Below are positions 48,280 to 56,976 of a stretch of 64,000 bases of DNA, piece by piece. The notes below the pieces were generated by a model. It made no database searches. It was not told the origin of the DNA and worked only from the letters and a program-made list of their open reading frames with translations. Numbering within the stretch: the first letter of the stretch is position 1; each line of letters opens with the position of its first letter. Source of the stretch: a virus. The stretch lies in IMG/VR virus record IMGVR_UViG_3300045141_000199, positions 1-64,000 of that record; one strand, 5' to 3'. Made by a program: the position numbers and the translations under genes.

Positions 48280-48296
48280 GCGTTTATCGTACCACA

Positions 48297-48695
48297 TTAT
48301 GCAGGCCCCATCTCGTTTACAAAGGCAACTGCTAACACATCCACAGCTTTCTCAAGCTCATGTGAAATGCGATTCTGGTAAAGCGTTCGGGCTTCTCGGG
48401 ACATGAATTCGCCACACGATAAAGCGGCTACTTGAATGTTGTGAAAGTGTAGGTGCATAAGCTCATGGCAGATAACCTCGTTGAGCTTAGTTATCGACCA
48501 GTTGGGCCATTCCGCATTGATCGCAAATTTGGCCGTCTCATAGTCTTTCGGCGTGTGTATTTCGGCATCGTTGTCTTCTTCAACCGTGTGTGACCAGTCT
48601 AATTCGATTGACCAGTGCGGCAGATTCAGTCGATCGATCCATACGTCGGTGATTCTCTCGACTTGTTTTTGGGTTAGCTTTTTAGCGGCCGTCAT
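48297..48695 (-). CDS. SprT-like zinc metalloprotease domain protein
   Basis: A 132-residue protein with the zincin motif HELMHLHF (about residues 77-84), preceded by the usual amphipathic strand region (HWSIELDWS) and followed by a helical bundle. SprT-like proteins bind one zinc ion through HExxH; several cleave DNA-crosslinked proteins. The role here is unknown. The ATG is chosen because it overlaps the polymerase stop (ATGA). Confidence 0.72.
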   Translation of the reverse strand: MTAAKKLTQKQVERITDVWIDRLNLPHWSIELDWSHTVEEDNDAEIHTPKDYETAKFAINAEWPNWSITKLNEVICHELMHLHFHNIQVAALSCGEFMSREARTLYQNRISHELEKAVDVLAVAFVNEMGPA

Positions 48696-50536
48696 GCGGT
48701 CACCCACTCAGGTACAAACAGGCTGCCATCTTTCATGGGCTTGGCATCCGACCAACGATCGTAGATTCCTCCGTCAGCTTCAAGTGGCACGATTGGTTTA
48801 TCTCCTTGCCACAGGCGCCCACCGGGCTCCGCCTGTTGGGTTAGACGTTTTATGATTAGCTGTTCGACTTCCTTGGCATCCTCGGCCGGCACATGAGCTA
48901 CAACCTCGTCATGAATGAGTGCCACTACCGGGACGCCATCCTTGTGCAAGCTCACGACCGCATCCTTGAGAATTTGGGCGGCCGTGCCCTGAATTAGGTA
49001 GTTCACGAATTTGTAGGCTTCCTTATCGGCGTTCCAACAACGATAACGTCGGCCCCACATGTCTTCGATGTAGCCCTGATCCTGAAGGCGATACTCGATA
49101 CGGTTCTGAAGATTCTCAACCTCAGGGTAAGCTTCGAAATAACGGCGCCGCAGTAGCCTGGCCTCTGCCTGATCTACTTTGAGCTGCCGTCTAACAGTTC
49201 TCAGCCCACCGCCATAGATAATTGAGAAGTTGTACTTCTTGCCTCGTTGCCGGGCAGATTCAATTCCCATGCCCGTGCGCTTCAAATCTTTGATCCCAAT
49301 TAGCTCCGCGGTCATGATGTGCTGATCGGCGCCTTCTCTAACCGCATCCAGCATCCGGCCTTCACCAGCGTAACCAGCGAAAACGCGCATCTCAATGTTC
49401 GAAAGATCGCAAGCTACGAGCTTGTAACCTGGCTCGGCGCGAATGTTGTAGCGCAGCCGTAGGTCATCGCGCGGCTGGTTCTGCATGTTGGGGCCGCTGC
49501 ATGACATGCGTCCGGTTTTAGCTCCGCTCTGACGGTAACTAGCGTGAATGCGGTCGTCGGGAGCAATGAACGGCTCGTTCCATGATCGCATTGCTTTGTC
49601 ATACGAGCGGCCGATCATCGGCCGAACATACGTCGAAAGCGTCTTGTATTCTGCTCTGAAATCCAGGACCGCACGCGCAAGCTCATCGTCGCAGGCTTCG
49701 AGGTTATCTTTGTCGGCTGATTTTACCTTGCCATCGTTGGTTTCCATGAAGCGCATATCTGCTCCGCGCTGTTCGAGCGCAGCAATGACCTGTGCTGAAG
49801 ACTTCGGATTGAACTCCGTAAGCTCCGTATTATCGGTAGCTAGGCTGTGACAGCGATCCTCAAGCTCATCAAGGTTGTTGATAACTTCATTCTCCAGCTT
49901 CCGATAAGCCTGTTCATCGGCTGGCAGCCCACGCTTCTCCATTGCATAAAGCGCGTCCATAACATCGCGTTCAAACTCGTACAATCCAGCAAGCTTTGGC
50001 TGTTGGGCCAGCACTTTGTCGTATTCATCGCAGATTGCGCGCGTCAGGTACACATCTTCTAATCCGTACGGGATCATTAGCTCGCGTGGTACGTCCGAGT
50101 AGTTAGGCTCAACTAATTCTTCACCTTTCTCGGTGGCCTCTTTCTTGCGCGTGGCGCGCTCGGCGATCAGCCAAGCCTTGACGGCCTTCTGGTGGTCCTT
50201 AGCGCTCTCTCCTTGTAATTCCTCCGCTACGTTCTTTAGTGCGACCGACCGGCGCTCATTTATGATGTGCGCAACCAGCATCCCATCGTGCCACGAACCA
50301 TCGCCTGGTAACTTAAATTTATTGGCCGCATCTGCAAATGCTCGGTCGAACTTGGTGTTCCAAGCACGTATGCCCTCAATCGCGCCCCGACCAAACCATT
50401 CTTGAATACGACCGTCGTCTTTCCCCGGGAACAAAGCCTCGCCCTCGCCCGTACCATCCCAAAATTGCATCATGAAGGCGCGCTGCTTTTGTGACCATGG
50501 CTGAAATCCTGTGGACTCTACATCAAACTCTATCAC
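48692..50536 (-). CDS. polA: Family A DNA polymerase (PolI-like)
   Basis: A 614-residue replicative polymerase with proofreading domain. The 3'-5' exonuclease begins at once (FDVESTG, residues 3-9; then WNTKFDRAFA). Polymerase motif A is KLVACDLSNIEMRVFAGYAGE (near 379), motif B RQRGKKYNFSIIYGG (near 429) and motif C PVVALIHDEVVAH (near 542). The 5'-3' exonuclease of bacterial Pol I is absent, as usual in phages. Start is GTG overlapping the upstream stop (GTGA), with GAGG ahead. Confidence 0.96.
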   Translation of the reverse strand: MIEFDVESTGFQPWSQKQRAFMMQFWDGTGEGEALFPGKDDGRIQEWFGRGAIEGIRAWNTKFDRAFADAANKFKLPGDGSWHDGMLVAHIINERRSVALKNVAEELQGESAKDHQKAVKAWLIAERATRKKEATEKGEELVEPNYSDVPRELMIPYGLEDVYLTRAICDEYDKVLAQQPKLAGLYEFERDVMDALYAMEKRGLPADEQAYRKLENEVINNLDELEDRCHSLATDNTELTEFNPKSSAQVIAALEQRGADMRFMETNDGKVKSADKDNLEACDDELARAVLDFRAEYKTLSTYVRPMIGRSYDKAMRSWNEPFIAPDDRIHASYRQSGAKTGRMSCSGPNMQNQPRDDLRLRYNIRAEPGYKLVACDLSNIEMRVFAGYAGEGRMLDAVREGADQHIMTAELIGIKDLKRTGMGIESARQRGKKYNFSIIYGGGLRTVRRQLKVDQAEARLLRRRYFEAYPEVENLQNRIEYRLQDQGYIEDMWGRRYRCWNADKEAYKFVNYLIQGTAAQILKDAVVSLHKDGVPVVALIHDEVVAHVPAEDAKEVEQLIIKRLTQQAEPGGRLWQGDKPIVPLEADGGIYDRWSDAKPMKDGSLFVPEWVTA

Positions 50537-51171
50537 TTGCTTACCTCAAACTCATTGATGATGGCAGGCCCCTTCATGAACCACTCGCCAACCATCCAAG
50601 CCATGTGGTAGGGCATAAACTTGCAGTGCAGTTCTCGCTCCTTTGCCTTGCCGCCGGGCATCGTTGCAATTACTTCTAGCTTGCGGGGGTTACCGGCCTG
50701 GTACTGACCTAAACGGCGGGGGATATTGGTAGAGTGGCCGATCTTGACAGCCGAGTTATCACCCTCCATGCCAACCAAATAGCACAGGTCCGGCTTGCCT
50801 TCCTCGCGTTCGCGTCGTTCCTGTAACTCTACTTTTGCTAATGGGGATAGCGGCGTAGAGTTGCCGTTACCGCGATGCCCTGCCCTATGAAAACTAGCGC
50901 CAGCATAGTCAGAGACATCGCCGCCAAGCGCTTCTCGAACCTCTTGATGCGAAGGATTTCGCTTGTTAGGCCCGTATCTTATTCGGAGTCCTTCCCTCGT
51001 CTTTGTGCAGCGGACGCAGAACGACTGGTAATAAGCATTGATCGTCTTTTTAGCCCTGCTCTTCTGTAAGTAGAAATCATTGGTTGGTTTCCAGTCCCTA
51101 CAAATAGAGCATTGAAGTTCAGCTCCGGGAATAGCATCAACCTTCTCCTTTACCCTAGTCTCGACTCTCAT
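50533..51171 (-). CDS. Zinc-finger GIY-YIG (T5orf172-like) nuclease
   Basis: A 212-residue protein. The N-terminus has a CSIC..CVRC zinc-binding pair. The C-terminal 80 residues (CYLVGMEGDNSAVKIGHSTNIPRRLGQYQ.., then KERELHCKF) match the T5orf172/MUG113 branch of GIY-YIG nucleases, with the Arg-Arg and Glu residues expected. It may be a homing-type endonuclease or a host-DNA nuclease. It is flanked by ATGA and GTGA overlaps. Confidence 0.75.
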   Translation of the reverse strand: MRVETRVKEKVDAIPGAELQCSICRDWKPTNDFYLQKSRAKKTINAYYQSFCVRCTKTREGLRIRYGPNKRNPSHQEVREALGGDVSDYAGASFHRAGHRGNGNSTPLSPLAKVELQERREREEGKPDLCYLVGMEGDNSAVKIGHSTNIPRRLGQYQAGNPRKLEVIATMPGGKAKERELHCKFMPYHMAWMVGEWFMKGPAIINEFEVSK

Positions 51172-51746
51172 ATTGAGAACTCAACCTTGCGCCGCAAGTC
51201 ATCTAGTGAGCCATCATTCACGATCGTCTTGGTGACTAACGATCTATCTAACTGAACCTCCGAAGCGTGGCCATCGGACTCAAGCCCCGGCCGCGTGATC
51301 TCCCACACCTTGCCGCCGAGATTCAGAACTCGCTCGGCCTCATTGGGGTAGCGAACGTCCGTAACTACGAGCAGCTTCGCTCCGGGGTAGCGGCGCTTAA
51401 GCATGCCGTCAGCCGGCAATACCTGATCGATCCAGAACGTATCTCCAAAGACTTCACGGGCTCCCTGTCCGAACCATTGCAGATACTCACGGCCGGTGAT
51501 CCAGTATTCAATTTCAGGCCATTCGGGTGCCTGGATTCTGAAATCCCAACCCTCCTTGCATTTATTCATTAGCGGGATGAGCCGCTGATCGTCTTCGGGC
51601 GCAAAGCCAAGGGCCTTAGCAGCCATTTCCTTGAGCTTATCGGCAAAGGCCACGCGCTGTACGGGCTCGGGCGTCAGCTCTTTTATGAACTCGGCTGCCG
51701 TGTCCTTACCGGATGTCTTGTAACCGTTGATGCCTATCAGTCGCAT
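51168..51746 (-). CDS. Deoxynucleoside monophosphate kinase
   Basis: A 192-residue P-loop kinase. NGYKTSGKDTAAEFI (residues 6-20) is the ATP-binding loop; RVAFADKLKEMAAKALGF, REYLQWFGQGAREVFGD and VVTDVRYPNEAERV are typical of phage dNMP kinases. It phosphorylates dNMPs to dNDPs, feeding DNA synthesis with the RNR product pool. Operon with the polymerase. Confidence 0.9.
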   Translation of the reverse strand: MRLIGINGYKTSGKDTAAEFIKELTPEPVQRVAFADKLKEMAAKALGFAPEDDQRLIPLMNKCKEGWDFRIQAPEWPEIEYWITGREYLQWFGQGAREVFGDTFWIDQVLPADGMLKRRYPGAKLLVVTDVRYPNEAERVLNLGGKVWEITRPGLESDGHASEVQLDRSLVTKTIVNDGSLDDLRRKVEFSI

Positions 51747-51758
51747 CGCTAAACCTTA

Positions 51759-52187
51759 TCAAAAATCGCTAAGTTCAGCATTTGAAACCGATATATCGTC
51801 TGCGGTTAGCAGGCATAATATCGGGCTCCCGTCAAAATCTTCGTCGTATTCGAAGACCTGCTTTTCGAGGAAGCTCAGCACGTACGCCTCAGCACGCGCT
51901 CCGCGGCTCTCTCGCCAGTCCTCTAAAAAGATGCCACCGATGCAGGCCGGATCAGCGCATATCGTTATATCGCGTGCTAGGAAGCTCATATACGGCCGCT
52001 CAACCGAATCGGGGGAACCAGTTTCCGATTCCATAGCTTCGCGCTCAACATGCTCATCGTCTAGCTCGGCCGGACTTACTATTGTATAGCCGCTAGCCCG
52101 TAACTTGTCCGCTACTTCCCGGAACCGCGGGAAATTGAAGCAAGGGATGCCAGTCATAGGGCCGCCCTCGTAAAAGTAGGGTTTCAT
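51759..52187 (-). CDS. DUF4406 / deoxyribosyltransferase-like protein
   Basis: A 142-residue protein beginning MKPYFYEGGPMTGIPCFNFPRF, which matches the DUF4406 family related to nucleoside 2-deoxyribosyltransferases (G-P-M-T-G-x-P-x-x-N-x-P). A nucleotide-salvage role is inferred from the fold. The start at 52187 gives the ATGA overlap with the ATPase gene. Confidence 0.78.
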   Translation of the reverse strand: MKPYFYEGGPMTGIPCFNFPRFREVADKLRASGYTIVSPAELDDEHVEREAMESETGSPDSVERPYMSFLARDITICADPACIGGIFLEDWRESRGARAEAYVLSFLEKQVFEYDEDFDGSPILCLLTADDISVSNAELSDF

Positions 52188-53353
52188 AGTGCTAAACCTC
52201 CATGGTCTGTGTTGTCGCCTGACGGGATTCTGTAACGGATGCCAGTGCTGCCAGCACCATCGCTTACTGATTTCATCTTCTTCAAACGATCTTCTGTGCA
52301 AAGCCGCGTCATAATCGGCCGCAGCTTAGCCTCCTTCTCTTGCAATTCTTCCGCGAGCTGCTTGAGAGTCATTGGGTCTTCCTGATTATCAGCCAGCACG
52401 CGCATGACGTTTTGCTCGATCTCATCCATTGAGACATGGCGATACCAGAGTGCGTCCGGGTCGTACTCAAGCCTGGCGGGTGGCGGCGGCTGTAAATAAC
52501 GCGCCTTGCTCCACGTCATTTCTTTGTAATCTCCCCCGACCACCTTTTGAAAGTTCTCCATGAGAGCCGCCACGCCCTCTAGCACGGTTGATCCACGGCC
52601 GGCGCTCATTAACTCTCCATCTTCGCCCGCTCCGCTCTTGCGCTCATGATGGCTTAGGATTACGCCGCAGCCGTAATCGGTCGCTAAGGCCACAAGATTG
52701 TCGGTCACAACGGCCATGTCGGTAGCGGAGTTCTCCTCGCCTTTCCACAGCGATCGAAACGGCTCCACAAATACAATGTCTGGCTCATGCTGCTCGACGC
52801 CCGTCCTGACTTGATTTAGCATCGCAGGGTCATCGATCTTCAGCCCGCTGTATCCGCCGTCGCCCCAAACTAGAACGTTCGCTCTAATTTCTTCGCGCTG
52901 CTCATCGGTGAACATGCGGCCGCTGTTGTTTAGCATGATGCCGATCTTCTGGTGAAACATGCCGGCGCTACCCTCGTTCTCCATTATCAAGATTCGCAGG
53001 GGCCTCTCAGGCTTCATATAAGCTTCCCCGTCTCCATTGGAAAACGTGTCAAACAGAGGCAGTCCAGCTCCCCAACGCAGAATACGGTTGAGGTTCATGG
53101 TCGTCTTCCCATAGCCGGCGCGGCCGAGGGTTACCGTTAGCTCGCCTCGAACCACGATCGTCGGCCAGACCAACGACGGTGGAATCTCGATCGGCGCATC
53201 AAGGTATTCACCCAGCGTTTGAACGGGAGGCTCGAAAATTTCAGGCTCAACCTCGTTTAGCGCAAGCATTCGGGCTCGCTTAATTAGTTGCTCGCGCTTA
53301 GCGGGCTCCTCTGTCTCGGCTAACAGTCGAGCAAAATCGTCTACTACGCTCAT
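52184..53353 (-). CDS. RecA-fold (RepA/DnaB-like) ATPase, probable replicative helicase
   Basis: A 389-residue AAA_25/RecA-type ATPase. Walker A is LGRAGYGKTT (near 78-87); LRILIMENEGS, Walker B DIVFVEPF and the sensor GVILSHHERKSG follow. A C-terminal winged-helix part is likely (EDPMTLKQLAEELQEKEAKLRPIMTRL). With the primase and polymerase beside it, a replicative helicase or loader is the simplest reading. Confidence 0.82.
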   Translation of the reverse strand: MSVVDDFARLLAETEEPAKREQLIKRARMLALNEVEPEIFEPPVQTLGEYLDAPIEIPPSLVWPTIVVRGELTVTLGRAGYGKTTMNLNRILRWGAGLPLFDTFSNGDGEAYMKPERPLRILIMENEGSAGMFHQKIGIMLNNSGRMFTDEQREEIRANVLVWGDGGYSGLKIDDPAMLNQVRTGVEQHEPDIVFVEPFRSLWKGEENSATDMAVVTDNLVALATDYGCGVILSHHERKSGAGEDGELMSAGRGSTVLEGVAALMENFQKVVGGDYKEMTWSKARYLQPPPPARLEYDPDALWYRHVSMDEIEQNVMRVLADNQEDPMTLKQLAEELQEKEAKLRPIMTRLCTEDRLKKMKSVSDGAGSTGIRYRIPSGDNTDHGGLAL

Positions 53354-53823
53354 AGCGGAATATTAATCAGATTTTCAGAACCACATTCAGCGCAAATTTT
53401 GCGATGACCACTACCATGGCGTGTATGTCTTATCTGTAGATTCTCGATTTGATTATCCTCCGTATTTCCGTTGATGTGGTGAACTTCCTCAGTAGAGACT
53501 AGAGGGCGCCCTAAATGCCGCGCCATTATCAATCTGTGCTCAGCCACACGATTCGTTTGTCTATTAATAGTTTTTGCGGACATGATGTGCATAGGATCGT
53601 CTGGTGCAACCCAAACATACCAATACTTTCCCTGTTTTGTTCTTCCCCCTGTCCAGCAATGATGTTGAGATGCCTGTTTTGGGCCGCGGGGTTTTAATTG
53701 ACGTATTTGAAGGTTTTGGTACAACGACCGATGAGTAAAACCGTACTCGTCTTCGAGATCGCAAACAGATTCCCCCTGAAAATAGCGTGGCAGTATCTCA
53801 TCCCAGGGATAGCGAGCGTTCAT
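53350..53823 (-). CDS. HNH homing-type endonuclease (first copy)
   Basis: A 157-residue HNH nuclease: HRLIMARHLGRPL, HHINGNTEDNQIENLQIR, then a zinc pair CAEC. The N-terminus has a small HTH-like segment (DLEDEYGFTHRSLYQNLQIR). It lies between the primase and ATPase genes with 4-nt overlaps, as expected for a free-standing homing gene. Related to the gene at 57488. Confidence 0.92.
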   Translation of the reverse strand: MNARYPWDEILPRYFQGESVCDLEDEYGFTHRSLYQNLQIRQLKPRGPKQASQHHCWTGGRTKQGKYWYVWVAPDDPMHIMSAKTINRQTNRVAEHRLIMARHLGRPLVSTEEVHHINGNTEDNQIENLQIRHTRHGSGHRKICAECGSENLINIPL

Positions 53824-54812
53824 TTAGGATTACCAATAGGACAAGAAGCACTAATGAATGGAGCCATAAGAGGATCGTCACAGCCTGTGCTCACAAATTT
53901 ACCACGTTCAGCATTACTAAGAATACGCTTTAATTCTGAGTCAGTTACATGTGACACTCCCTGCTGGTCAGCAGAATCACGTACTAATTTCATCATATAA
54001 AGAGCTTCTTCTCGGTCGCAAGCTTCCCAATTAGCAAGCATCTTTGCTAAGCAGAAATACACCACATTGCGATGTCCCTCACTAACGGGCACTTCATCAC
54101 GGCGCGCAATAATTTCCTGGCCGCAGATATGTAAATCTGAAGCAGTTCCAAACTCAGCAGCCTCATGTTCGCGCTCCTCGGGCGGAGCGATCATTAACCA
54201 ATCGGCGCGCTTACGCCACTCGATCGGACTATTAAGTTCCTTCATCGCTGCTCGTACGAACATCTCTAGGGTTACTTCGCCTAGCGGCGTTGGAAGGCCG
54301 CTCGGACGCGGCAAGGTACCGCCGTCAAGAGTCGGGATTAGTATCGGACGGGCCTCGCCATGATATGGCAGGTTGATGTAGTTACCAAACATGCCGGCCA
54401 GTAAACGATTTTGCTTAGGAAAGCACTCAACCGTTGGTTTACCTATGCCGGCGATGGCCTCCCGCATGATTCCTCGCGGAATCCACGCATCAATAGGCTC
54501 TTCGAAGAAGGCCCAAATGTGCGCATTTCCAGACCTTGAGCGCTCAATGAACGTATGTCCGAATTTCAAGAACTTTTGCAGCTCGCGAGCAGCATCAAAG
54601 TCAGGCTCATCTAAGTCGATCGCAGCAAACCACACCTTGCCGTTGTCGAGCAGCGGGGCTATGCCTAGACCGGGACCTATGCCTTGAAGGTGATTTTCAT
54701 AGACATAGCGCCGCGGAGGCTTCTTTATCCACCGGCCTTCGCCAGTTCCATAAGCATCCTGGCGACCGCGGAATAACCTCATATAAGTATCAACCATATT
54801 GTCGGTTATCAC
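53820..54812 (-). CDS. AEP-type DNA primase (TOTE-like)
   Basis: A 330-residue protein of the archaeo-eukaryotic primase superfamily. VWFAAIDLDEPDF supplies the metal-binding Asp pair; FIERSRSGNAHIWAFFEEPI contains the Ser-x-x-His motif; VECFPKQNRLLAGMFGNYINLPYHG matches the TOTE-primase block. It makes primers for the family A polymerase. The C-terminal helical part (HRNVVYFCLAKMLAN) resembles primase C-terminal domains. GTG start overlaps the preceding stop. Confidence 0.88.
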   Translation of the reverse strand: MITDNMVDTYMRLFRGRQDAYGTGEGRWIKKPPRRYVYENHLQGIGPGLGIAPLLDNGKVWFAAIDLDEPDFDAARELQKFLKFGHTFIERSRSGNAHIWAFFEEPIDAWIPRGIMREAIAGIGKPTVECFPKQNRLLAGMFGNYINLPYHGEARPILIPTLDGGTLPRPSGLPTPLGEVTLEMFVRAAMKELNSPIEWRKRADWLMIAPPEEREHEAAEFGTASDLHICGQEIIARRDEVPVSEGHRNVVYFCLAKMLANWEACDREEALYMMKLVRDSADQQGVSHVTDSELKRILSNAERGKFVSTGCDDPLMAPFISASCPIGNPK

Positions 54813-55093
54813 TTAACATCCAATTCGATCGCTATCAAGCGCCTGAATAACGCTCTGGTGAGCTTCTTGTCCAGCATCCAACGCCGAGGGCGTTGTCCCT
54901 CATCGAAGTTTGCTCGGTTTTTGATCGACCACATGATCCGCAGCTCGGCAGCATTGGCGAGAATGTAATCGATCGCCCAAAGTACCTCTGCTTCTCGTAG
55001 TCCGATAATGAAACGCTGACTGCCGTCTGGCGGGAACCAGAGCAGATGTTGGTCAAGCATTTCAACTGGAAATTCTATGGATTTATCGCTCAT
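54809..55093 (-). CDS. Hypothetical replication-operon protein (94 aa)
   Basis: A 94-residue helical protein (FIIGLREAEVLWAIDYILANAAELRIMW). It starts the primase run and is coupled to the primase by GTGA. AGGAGG precedes the ATG. Function unknown. Confidence 0.65.
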   Translation of the reverse strand: MSDKSIEFPVEMLDQHLLWFPPDGSQRFIIGLREAEVLWAIDYILANAAELRIMWSIKNRANFDEGQRPRRWMLDKKLTRALFRRLIAIELDVK

Positions 55094-55142
55094 ATTTCCT
55101 CCTGGGCGTATTTAAGGCGCCTGCTAGGTACCAGCCCAACTG

Positions 55143-55367
55143 CTAGTCCTCGAACCAGTAGCGTCCGTGGGCGCCTTGGTTTGATTTGTGTACCGCACTC
55201 GTTGCACGGTGCAACTGACGGCCGTACTGATCCGTCTTGCTGTCGTCAGTTTCGACGTACACAACGTTTAGCGACGGCGTATCGCCTCCGCCCCATACTT
55301 CCGTGACAAGCGCGTTATGGCCCTTGCCGTACTCATCAACGTAGACAACGTGGTTTCCAATCTCCAT
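55143..55367 (-). CDS. Small SH3-like protein (74 aa)
   Basis: A 74-residue beta protein (IGNHVVYVDEYGKGHNALVTEVWG..LNVVYVETDDSK) resembling a KOW/SH3-type barrel. The start is chosen for AAAGGGGGTGAG just upstream. Function unknown. Confidence 0.65.
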   Translation of the reverse strand: MEIGNHVVYVDEYGKGHNALVTEVWGGGDTPSLNVVYVETDDSKTDQYGRQLHRATSAVHKSNQGAHGRYWFED

Positions 55368-55394
55368 ATTCTCACCCCCTTTCGGGATGCGTGA

Positions 55395-55439
55395 CACCGT
55401 TCGGTTTCAGAATCAACATGAAACCGAACGGTGCCTTTT
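55395..55439. terminator. 15-bp perfect hairpin with T-run on the plus strand
   Basis: CACCGTTCGGTTTCA (55395-55409) pairs with 55419-55433; TTTT follows at 55436-55439 on the plus strand. The neighbouring genes are read on the minus strand, where no T-run follows, so it would stop antisense transcription or act as an mRNA 3'-end stabiliser. Confidence 0.65.
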
Positions 55440-55443
55440 AACA

Positions 55444-56265
55444 CTAGACTGCTAGTCCGCCTTTAGCGTCAGGCTCAGCAGCCTTGTCGTCCAGCGCATC
55501 CTCTGCGCCGGCCGAAACTGTGCGCCCCTGCATAACCGCAAACGCGAGCTGTGAGCCCATAGCCTTCTCTTCAGGCGAAGTCTCGCGGATGAACTTCAGG
55601 TTGCTAGGGTCGATTGTGTACGCTTGGTTCTTGCCGTAGGTTTCCTTCTTGGTCACCAAGCGAAGCACGCGATCCCACGGTGGCTTGTTGCGCAACATAG
55701 CACGCTGTAACGTGCGAATCTTGCGATGCGCCGGCACGTCGATCCGCTTCAGCGATAAGCGCACAGGCTGATAATCATCGTCTGCGACAACGAAACCTGT
55801 GTAGTTGTGAGTAGTGGAAACCTGGGGTCCCTTGCCCCACTCACGCTCCTTGCGGTTCACGGCGGCCTTGTACTGCTCCTCCGCCTCGGGGTACTCCGAG
55901 AACGGCTCGCCTACCCACTCCGGCCCAACCAATTCTTCCCATCGCTCGGGAATTGTTGAGTCGAACGCGACAAAGGTTTTGTCTTTGTCCTGGTTTGTGG
56001 CAAAACGCCCGCGGTTATAGTACACGGCAATGAACTCAACCGCGGTTCCAACGCCCTCATTGGATAGCGTGTTGATAAATTCACCGGCTTCAGCGTCACC
56101 CTCCTGTACCTCGCGGGTAAGAGGCTGGCCGATCTTCAGGATTGGGGTATTCAGATATTCATCATCGTCATACTCCTGCGCCTGGGCTGCTAATACTTCG
56201 GCGGCAATAGCGTCCTGGGCCTCTAACTCTGCGCTGTTTAGCTCTGCAATGTCTGTGGTGCTCAC
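55444..56265 (-). CDS. Probable phage ssDNA-binding-type protein (273 aa)
   Basis: A 273-residue acidic protein. The middle is beta-rich (TPILKIGQPLTREVQEGDA, EFIAVYYNRGRFA, TTHNYTGFVVADDDYQPVRLSLKR), the ends acidic and disordered, a layout like phage single-strand DNA-binding proteins. No firm motif. It has its own strong promoter, TGCTATAAT (56313-56305), and GAGGAG before the GTG start, so high expression is expected. Confidence 0.55.
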   Translation of the reverse strand: MSTTDIAELNSAELEAQDAIAAEVLAAQAQEYDDDEYLNTPILKIGQPLTREVQEGDAEAGEFINTLSNEGVGTAVEFIAVYYNRGRFATNQDKDKTFVAFDSTIPERWEELVGPEWVGEPFSEYPEAEEQYKAAVNRKEREWGKGPQVSTTHNYTGFVVADDDYQPVRLSLKRIDVPAHRKIRTLQRAMLRNKPPWDRVLRLVTKKETYGKNQAYTIDPSNLKFIRETSPEEKAMGSQLAFAVMQGRTVSAGAEDALDDKAAEPDAKGGLAV

Positions 56266-56304
56266 GTTCTTTTCTCCTCGTAGATTGTGTGCTGCTTACA
56301 GTGA

Positions 56305-56313
56305 ATTATAGCA
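56305..56313 (-). promoter_or_regulatory. Consensus extended -10 promoter
   Basis: TGCTATAAT on the minus strand, a perfect extended -10, about 40 nt ahead of the GTG at 56265. Confidence 0.7.
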
Positions 56314-56314
56314 G

Positions 56315-56734
56315 CTAGTTCTTCTTCGAAATTGTTAATCCACGGTTCGAGTAGAAGTCAATACCGGGCGGCATAGGGTCACCTTTGTCCAACAACTCTC
56401 TCACCAACTCATTCAGCCGGCGCTTCACAATGCTCGGCTTTGTCATGTCATCTATTCGGCCCCGCTCTTCGAAATACTCAAGGGCGGCGTCCGCATCAAT
56501 GATGCGGCCGAACTTGGTTTCGCGTGGCGTGAACGTTACGACTCCATGTGGGAATCCAAGATCAAAGCGGCGCGTTCCCTTCATCGGACTGTCTTCCAGC
56601 TCGTCAAACAATTCGGCCTCGTAAGCCCGGTACTCGCGCTCGGCAGTTTCGGCCGCTATTTTGGTCGAGTCACGCTTCTCACGTAACTCGACCAGGCGCC
56701 GGAACCTACTCGCAATGATCTCTTCCTCACTCAT
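56315..56734 (-). CDS. Hypothetical coiled-coil protein (139 aa)
   Basis: A 139-residue protein; residues 1-45 are a charged coiled coil (RRLVELREKRDSTKIAAETAEREYR), followed by a small domain ending YSNRGLTISKKN. Similar proteins accompany phage recombination or SSB genes, but no family can be named. Coupled upstream by ATGA. Confidence 0.6.
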   Translation of the reverse strand: MSEEEIIASRFRRLVELREKRDSTKIAAETAEREYRAYEAELFDELEDSPMKGTRRFDLGFPHGVVTFTPRETKFGRIIDADAALEYFEERGRIDDMTKPSIVKRRLNELVRELLDKGDPMPPGIDFYSNRGLTISKKN

Positions 56735-56976
56735 GAATCATTCTTTTTGGTGTAATTGGCCTTAGCAGCATCCCCTCGGATAATGCCTAAGGCGAAGGCG
56801 ACCCACCACGCGGTTATGAATCCGATCTTGCCAACGTGCCCGCCACAAATCTTCACCACTTCAGTCACGCCGAAGTTCCACGCCCACATCGTTATCAGGG
56901 CGCTAAGCGCCGCTACCGCAACGATTAGGACGATAATGCCGAGCACCATCCAGACTGTCTTAGCTCCGTCACTCAT
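56731..56976 (-). CDS. Two-pass membrane protein (81 aa)
   Basis: An 81-residue protein with two hydrophobic segments (VWMVLGIIVLIVAVAALSALI and KIGFITAWWVAFALGII). Overlaps both neighbours by ATGA. Role unknown; possibly envelope interaction in early infection. Confidence 0.65.
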   Translation of the reverse strand: MSDGAKTVWMVLGIIVLIVAVAALSALITMWAWNFGVTEVVKICGGHVGKIGFITAWWVAFALGIIRGDAAKANYTKKNDS

